Positions 1-64,000 of a stretch of 64,000 nucleotides of DNA are shown here, one piece after another. Each line of letters starts with the position of its first letter. Positions within the stretch are counted from its first letter, which is position 1. The stretch is from assembly GCA_965153355.1 (NCBI GenBank), contig OZ231127.1, forward strand, positions 90,458,001-90,522,000. The letters run 5' to 3'. A model generated the notes under the pieces. The model saw nothing but the letters and a program-made list of their open reading frames with translations, was not told the origin of the DNA and did no database searches. Source of the stretch: Flaccisagitta enflata (taxonomy: Eukaryota > Chaetognatha > Sagittoidea > Aphragmophora). Position numbers and translations under genes: made by a program.

Positions 1-45
1 TTATTGTGTTTCTTATGAAATTACAATCCTCATCATCATGTAGGA

Positions 46-410
46 TGCTTTATTCCCCATGATTTATGGTTGCCATAGACACACATCCATGCATTCTCCC
101 TTAAATATCAATAATTTGATAGATTTTTTGAGGGAACATTGTTCAAATTCAAATTTGCTTTAACTTTTGTACATTATGTTCTGTAAGAATGTTGCTCATT
201 TAGCGGTTGCTAGGGAGCATCACAGGGTTGTCATACATGGATACGCTCCATAGAAACGGTCAAAAGAGTGATGTATTCTTACAGAATATATTATGGGAAA
301 GTTGTAGCAAACAAAGTTCCCTTAAAAAACCTCTCAATCTATTGATATTTTAACGAGAATATATGGTAATGTGTTCCCAAGGCAACCAACCATCATGAGC
401 AATAAATTAT
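46..410. repeat. imperfect foldback element
   Basis: The left arm (about 46-192) pairs with the right arm (about 265-410). Examples are TTCTGTAAGAAT with ATTCTTACAGAA, and AAATATCAATAATTTGATAG with CTATTGATATTTT. There is no coding capacity. Confidence 0.6.
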
Positions 411-443
411 TCTTTCAATAGATCTATTGAAAGAATAATTTAT
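402..443. repeat. perfect 42-bp palindrome
   Basis: Two 21-nt arms meet at AGATCT with no spacer; one arm begins ATAAATTATTCTTTCAATAG. It sits at the edge of the foldback at 46-410. Confidence 0.95.
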
Positions 444-675
444 AAACTTTTATATTTCAAATATCAATCTCCTTGCTTTATTTCTCTTCCCGTAAAACTT
501 GCCCCCGTCATTCAAGTCTAGACGAGATCTGCTGTATCTCATTTAAATCCACATGTTCCCTAATGAATGATGATAATAGCCGAGTCAATGAATGTCACAC
601 CAATGACCTCACCCTTTTGGGCCTTTTGGTTTTGATGATTCGGAAATCCTTTCAAGACATATTTTCATTTAATCG

Positions 676-835
676 TCACAACGTCCTGTCTCCTTCAACA
701 GATGCTACGCTTTCATCCGATCTACTTTCAATTTCGTCTCTGTTTGGAACGTCACACTCTTGGCTTGGGACAAGCACCAGTCCATTGGTAAGATTAGATA
801 AGCGTGGATCAGAGTTACCATTTTCCTTTTCTAAG
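676..835 (-). CDS. possible terminal exon of an unidentified minus-strand gene
   Basis: A minus-strand frame after the acceptor GTTTTTCTTAG reads SDPRLSNLTNGLVLVPSQ, DEIESRSDESVASVEGD and a stop at 676-678. An AATAAA on the minus strand lies at 477-482. No upstream exon was found, and the opposite strand is also open here, so this is weak. It would be nested near the plus-strand receptor gene. Confidence 0.2.
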
Positions 836-940
836 AAAAACTCCTCTGACCGCATTGTTTTTAAAAACGAGATGAATATCTGAAAGAAAAAGAAATGGAA
901 TGTCATGGAGACCATTTTTTAGGAAACAACAAAGTGGATG

Positions 941-1547
941 TACAGTACCTTCCGAGCAAACCCGGCAAAAACTGGAGGATTAATTTTTGTTACTTTAATT
1001 TCATTTCCCAAACTTCATTTTTGGTATCTAACTTAATCAAAAGATACTTAATTCCTTGAACATATTTTGCTGTCAAAAAAAATAACTCGTGAAATCAAAG
1101 TGCATGAAGACATCAATTTGGAGTGTTCTAACCCAGACCATTGGATTTGACAGAAAATTTTACCTATCTTAGACAACAAGAACAGCTCAATCAGACAAAT
1201 ATTTTAGCTTTTATGGCTATTTAAAGTTTTTAAGGACAATTGTCCTAAATTATTTTAAGACAATTGTCCTCAAAAACTTAAAATGGCCGTAGAATCTAAA
1301 ATAATTATCTGGTTGAGCTGTTCTTGTTGTCTAGGATAGGTAAAATTTTCTGCCGAACCAATGGTTCAAAGAACACCTAAGTTGATGACTTGCACTTGAT
1401 TTCACGCATTTTTGACAGCAAAATATGTTCAAGGAATTAAGTATCTTTTAATTAAGTTAGATACAAAAAATGAAGTTTGGGAAATGAAATTAAAGTAACA
1501 AAAATTAATCCTCCAGTTTTTGCCGGGTTTGCTTGGAAAGTACTGTA
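941..1547. mobile_element. palindromic TA-flanked MITE, copy A
   Basis: A 607-bp element with arms of up to about 300 bp. It starts TACAGTACCTTCCGAGCAAA and ends with the inverse, GCTTGGAAAGTACTGTA. The TA at each end suggests a Tc1/mariner-type target duplication. It has no coding capacity. Confidence 0.85.
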
Positions 1548-1643
1548 CAAGAGAATATGCCAGCTTAGAATCGTTGAAATTCATACCAAAGGTCGACAGA
1601 ACACTAAATTGTGCCTTCTAACATCAAAATTGTCTTGTTTTAG

Positions 1644-9969
<8,326 letters not shown>

Positions 9970-11679
9970 TTAACACACCTTGTTGCCCTTAAGCTAAACA
10001 ATTTACTCTGTCTCTGTAAAGTTGTTATCAAATTTATCATGTTACACCCCATGTCTGCTTAAATCTAGACCCCGTCAATCTTACCTCACAAATCCTAATT
10101 TTTTAAAAGTCCGTCATCATCCTTCTGTCCATCTGTGTCTCTATCTCCCTCTTCTTTGATGTCCTTTCCCTCCGCCCTTGCCCTCGCCGTCCCTGCCCCT
10201 CCTCCCGAGCCGGCCATTTTTAAACATCCCTTTGTAATAACACTAATGTTCCGTGATTCCTGTGCTCCGATCTAGCTGCAATTCTTTCAGACCCCAACCG
10301 TTTTGAAATATCATTTGAAAAAAAAACTAGAAACAATCAAAATCGCCTGGGTTTCAACTTATTCTCTGAGACAATGCCGACGATAAAAACTTAACCCGCT
10401 TCTCACTGGTCCATCACTTAACATTCTTAGGCACATGCAGCTTCGTACAGTAGTAGCAGTACAGTACAGCCCAACGACCAAGATAGCTAATGCATCACTA
10501 CCCACAGTCCCACACCACTAATTAGACGACAACATAACACCAATTCGACCAAAACTAACGAAAGCATCAGGCATGAAAGTTTGGATGTTCTAAGCAATGC
10601 AGTTTCGATTTTTTTTTATTCGTAAATATTGTTCCCAATCAATAATCACTATGATTCGCTCGAGGAATAATGCACCAGACTAGTCTTGTGATTGCCATAA
10701 ATGTGAAAAGATAAAAATTTAGCCCACCCATCAGAATATGAAAGACAAAGTATACATTCACAATATTTGATCAGTCACCGCTTGGTACCAGTCTACATAC
10801 GGGGTAACTCATGTTTTATCGCGCTATGACGCGACAGTCAGGTGTGTCAAATACGACTGATGACTGAGTTTGAGACCATAACGCTGACTCAAGATGGGGC
10901 TGTTAATTTTTGAATGATCGCCATTTTCCTTTTTTCAAAATTCCATTGGCAACTGTTTTTTTTTTTGCGATCGAAATCTAATGCGATGTCTGCACTCTTG
11001 TTCGCCAAGAAACAAATTGATTAATTAAAAAATACCATGTTACTGTTTAATCAAATTTGATATGATTAACCCAGACATTTTTCGATGAAGCTTTAAAGAG
11101 GATCACAGCATTTAAAAGTAATTGGAAAGCCCACTATAACAAGGCGAAGGATAAAAAGTCGATAACATGATTACAACGTTAGGCAAATTAGGGGCAAAAC
11201 CGCGTTTTTGAAATGGAAGATGAAAGAAATTTGAAAAAAGAAAAACGGTGACGGCATTAAAATGAATAACCCCATTATTTCCTAGCGTTATATTTTCATG
11301 GATTAATGTTTTGCATATTGACACACCCGAACGCGACAGGAATCATCAGGAGGGTTCAGGAAACAACCAGAAGCAGGGAAAGTCGGCTTTGACAATCATA
11401 CAGTCAGCCCCCGCTCTTACAGATTTTAGAGAATTAACATTTCATTTTGTAAATAAATTTTATTCATACAATATAAAAAAAAATCCGAAGTCTTCTGAAG
11501 TCCGAAGTCCTAGAATTTTATGCCACACAGTTCAAAGTCCTAAAATTTTATGCTTCACAAAACTGGCTTATTTATTCATTTTTCAGTGAAATAATGCTGA
11601 AATCTTCCCATCTAAAAATCTGAACAGTATCTGGGTCCGCGACGGAGGGGGGTTAAAGATCACTAATTCCATAAGATCG
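9970..11679. other. intergenic region
   Basis: AT-rich sequence downstream of the receptor-like stop codon. No exon, RNA gene or clear repeat boundary recognised. Confidence 0.6.
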
Positions 11680-14140
11680 CTATGACCAAAAGATCGCTAA
11701 CCCTGTAAGTTCGGCGAAACTAAAAATCTTTACATTTAGAGCCTTCATACAAAATTTCATGCAAATCTGTTTAAAAGTGGCAAAGTTATGCACGTTTTTC
11801 ACTTTTAGGCTAGTAGGGTGGTTGGGTGGTTGGCTGGTTTGGATAAACAGTGTGCATATGTTGAGTTCTTCCATTTAGAGACTCCATACCAAGTTTCAAC
11901 CAAATTGGTTGAAAAATGTCCAATTTATGCAAGTTTTTCACTTTTAGACCGGTAAGCTGGTTGGATGGTAAGTTGGTTCGGCCGGTTAGCATGCTCAAAC
12001 ATAAATAAATCACATGCATGTGTTGAGTCCTTCCATTTAGAGACCCCATACCAAATTTCAACCAAATTGGTTGAAAAACGCCAAAGTTATGCACATTTTT
12101 CACTTTTAGGCTGGTAGGCTGGTTGGGTGGTAGGCTGGTTTGACAGGTTAAATAGTGTGCATATGTTGAGTTCTTCTATTTAGAGACTCCATACCAAGTT
12201 TCAACCAAATTAGTTGAAAAATGACAAAGTTATGCAAGCTTTTCACTTTTAGGTCGGTAGGCTGGTTGGTTGGTAGGTCGGTTTGGCCGGTTAGCAAGCT
12301 CAAATGCATATAAATCACATACATATGTTGAGTCCTTCCATTTAGAGACTCCATACCAAATTTCAACCAAATCGGTTGAAAAATGCCAAAGTTATGCACG
12401 TTTTTCACTTTTAGGCCGGTAGGCTGGTTGGGCCGGTTGGGTTGGTCGGATCACAAAAATCGGATAGGATGTAAAGCGCCTTACCCTAGTACAACTTCCC
12501 ACCAAATATGAACCAAATCGGTCAAAGCATTAAAAAGTTATCCATTTTTTAAAATCCGTGACGACAACGACGACAACGACAACAACGACAATGACGACGA
12601 CACCCACCCGCCTTGAATTATAGTCCGCGTCGGAATGATATTCCGTCGCGGACAAAAATGGCCAAGTTATCCTCATTTTCTCTTTTAGGCGGGTTGGGTG
12701 GGTAGCTGATTAGTTTGGTTGGTTGGCATGCTCAAATGCTTATAACTCACAAAAATGTGTGAATTTCTTCAACTTTAAGCCTCCATACCACGTTTCAAGC
12801 AAAGATGTTTGAAAAATAGCAGAGTTATGCAAGTTTTTCACTTTTAGATGATTTGGTCAGTTGGGTGGTTGGCTGGTTTAGCCATTTAACATGCTAAAAT
12901 GCACATATACCACATACATGTGCCACGTCCTTCCATTTTGAGTCTCTATACTAAGTTGTAAGTTAATTTGTTTAAAAATCGCAGTGTTATGCACATTTTT
13001 TACTTTTAGGCTAGTAGGCTGGTTGGGTGGTAGGCTGATTTGACAGGATAAATAGTGTGCATATGTTGAGTTCTTCCATTAGGAGACTCCATACCAAGTT
13101 TCAACCAAATTAGTTGAAAAATGACAAAGTTACGCAAGTTTTTCACTTTTAGGCCGGTTGGCTGGTTGGGTGGTAGGTCGGTTTGGCCGGTTAGCATGCT
13201 CAAATGCATATAAATCATATACATATGTTGAGGCCTTCCATTTAGAGACTCCATACCAAATTTCAGCCAAATCGGTTGAAAAATGCCAAAGTTATGCACG
13301 TTTTTCACTTTTAGGCCAGTAGGCTGGTTGGGTGGTAGGCTGGTTTAACAGGATAAATAGTTTGCATATGCTGAGTCCTTCCATTTAGAGACTCCATACC
13401 AAGTTTCAACCAAATCAGTTGAAAAATGACAAAGTTACGCAAGTTTTTCACTTTAGCCGGTTGGTTGGTTGGGTGGTAGGTTTGTTTTAAGTTAGCATGC
13501 TTAAATGCATATAAATCATATACATATGTTGAGGCCTTCCATTTAGAGACTCCATACCAAATTTCAGCCAAATCGTTGAAAAACGCCAAAGTTACGTTTT
13601 TCACTTTAGCGGTAGGTTGGGTGGTAGGCTGTTTGACAGGATAAATAGTGTGCATATGTTGAGTTCTTCCATTTAGAGACTATATACCAAGTTTCAACCA
13701 AATCAGTTGAAAAATGACAAAGTTATGCAAGTTTTTCACTTTTAGGCCGGTTGGCTGGTTGGGTGGTAGGTCGGTTTGGCCGGTTAGCATGCTCAAATGC
13801 ATATAAATCATATACATATGTTGAGTCCTTCCATTTAGAGACTCCATACCAAATTTCAGCCAAATCGGTTGAAAAATGCCAAAGTTATGCACGTTTTTCA
13901 CTTTTAGGCCGGTAGGCTGGTTGGGCCGGTTGGGTTGGTCGGATCACAAAAATCGGATAGGATGTAAAGCGCCTTACCCTATTACAACTTCCCACCAAAT
14001 ATGAACCAAATCGGTCAAAGCATAAAAAAGTTATCCATTTTTTAAAATCCGTCACGACGACGACAACGACGACGACGACGACGACACCCACCCGCCTTGA
14101 ATTATAGTCCGCGTCGGAATGATATTCCGTCGCGGACAAA
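11680..14140 (+). repeat. ~185-bp satellite-like array with conserved tail
   Basis: Tandem units contain TTGAGTCCTTCCATTTAGAG, CCAAATCGGTTGAAAAATG, AAAGTTATGCA, TTTTTCACTTTTAGG, GGTAGGCTGGTTGGGTGG and GGCCGGTTAGCATGC. Two array segments end in a different tail: GGATAGGATGTAAAGCGCC, a GACGACAACGAC run, CACCCACCCGCC and a hairpin GTCCGCGTCGGAAT / ATTCCGTCGCGGAC (about 12425-12653 and 13918-14138). The region is otherwise gene-free. Confidence 0.9.
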
Positions 14141-14373
14141 AAGGGGTTTGGAACCCAAAATCAGGGGGTGGTGGCCGGTGGGGTAAAATGAATCACCTGA
14201 GTTTTAATGGGTCACCCACTTAATTTTACCATAGTAGTAGTTATAGCAAAATTTCTGTTTTCATAAAAAACTAGACACACTCAACCTGCCTTTTTTTTTA
14301 AATCGCTAAAAATTTTCTCAAATCCATTGATAAGGCCTACGATAACAAGGCCTATGATCACAAGGCCTATGAT

Positions 14374-14562
14374 AACAAGTTGCGTGCTCGCGACTCTACA
14401 ACCCGCTATGTCCGTCGGACGGTCAGTCGCCATAAGCTTTTTTAGTATTTTTGGGGATCCTTTGCATTTCTGCTCCTGCCCAAATACTTGAGATAACATG
14501 TGTCGTCACTGACCCAGCCCACCTGCACGCGACTTTGGTAGCCGTGTATCCGGCCTTGTTTA
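14374..14562 (+). repeat. hairpin-ended dispersed repeat copy
   Basis: Starts CAAGTTGCGTGCTCGCGACT and ends GTATCCGGCCTTGTTT. It sits just after the satellite block. Confidence 0.75.
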
Positions 14563-15824
<1,262 letters not shown>

Positions 15825-16006
15825 ATTCTTGGGTGTAAAGAAAAAACAATTTTCGTCATTAACGTGGAAATTCGTCCCTCCGCGCAATCATCACACGGGG
15901 CCGTATGAGAGAATACGAGTGAGACACTGAGACAAAGTAGGGGGGGGGAGGGGGAGGGAAGCTGGAACAACAGCATCTCGGAGTTTTTTTTTTTTTTGTT
16001 TTTTTA

Positions 16007-63882
<47,876 letters not shown>

Positions 63883-64000
63883 CTGTAAAAGAAATTTCAT
63901 GTAAGCGCGTAACACCAATCCAATCCCGTTCAAACACGACCTTTTCTTACAGGAACCTCGACCACTATGAACAGACGCTTCTTAAAGGAGCAGAAAAGTA

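Overview
The window is nuclear DNA from an invertebrate metazoan. Genes are split by many GT-AG introns. The introns are AT-rich and full of (GA)n/(CT)n microsatellites, minisatellites, palindromic DNA elements and one complete LTR retrotransposon. I cannot fix the phylum by eye; a marine invertebrate is a guess. No CRISPR array, rRNA or tRNA gene was found.

The dominant gene is on the minus strand: a DOP1/Dopey homologue (Mon2-partner family in endosome-Golgi traffic). I traced 40 phase-compatible coding exons from 63882 down to a stop at 16007-16009, about 2,237 residues. The reading frame is intact. Only the N-terminal part, including the Dopey_N domain and the promoter, lies beyond position 64000. 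Conserved blocks match remembered DOP1A/B sequence in order, for example [65 protein letters not shown] and HLTSLWPT.

On the plus strand, convergent with DOP1, positions 1644-9969 hold exons of a probable class A GPCR-like gene. It has a TM4 exon, a large Ser-rich loop exon, a TM7 exon with HALLY where NPxxY is expected, and an acidic C-terminal tail. Its 5' part lies before or outside the recognisable region. Positions 9970-16006 are intergenic and contain a satellite-like array.

Repeats by region: foldback elements at 46-410 and 941-1547; (CT/GA)n tracts at 1.9, 3.8-4.3, 5.0-5.2, 5.7, 15.7 and 19.4 kb and elsewhere; a TTCA minisatellite at 7.7-8.5 kb; a roughly 185-bp satellite at 11.7-14.1 and 54.1-55.8 kb; a 6.4-kb inverted-repeat structure at 20.9-27.3 kb; a 9.9-kb gag-only BEL/Pao-type LTR retrotransposon at 27833-37728; a 93-bp array built from an intron-exon junction at 47.2-48.1 kb; and a 13-bp minisatellite at 53.2-54.0 kb.

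The most interesting signals concern how repeats touch DOP1 splice acceptors. A nearly new LTR element has its target-site duplication exactly on the 3' splice site of exon 32. The 3' splice site plus head of exon 22 is amplified into 11 in-frame acceptors. Two other exons (4 and 21) show the same kind of acceptor-plus-exon-head duplication.
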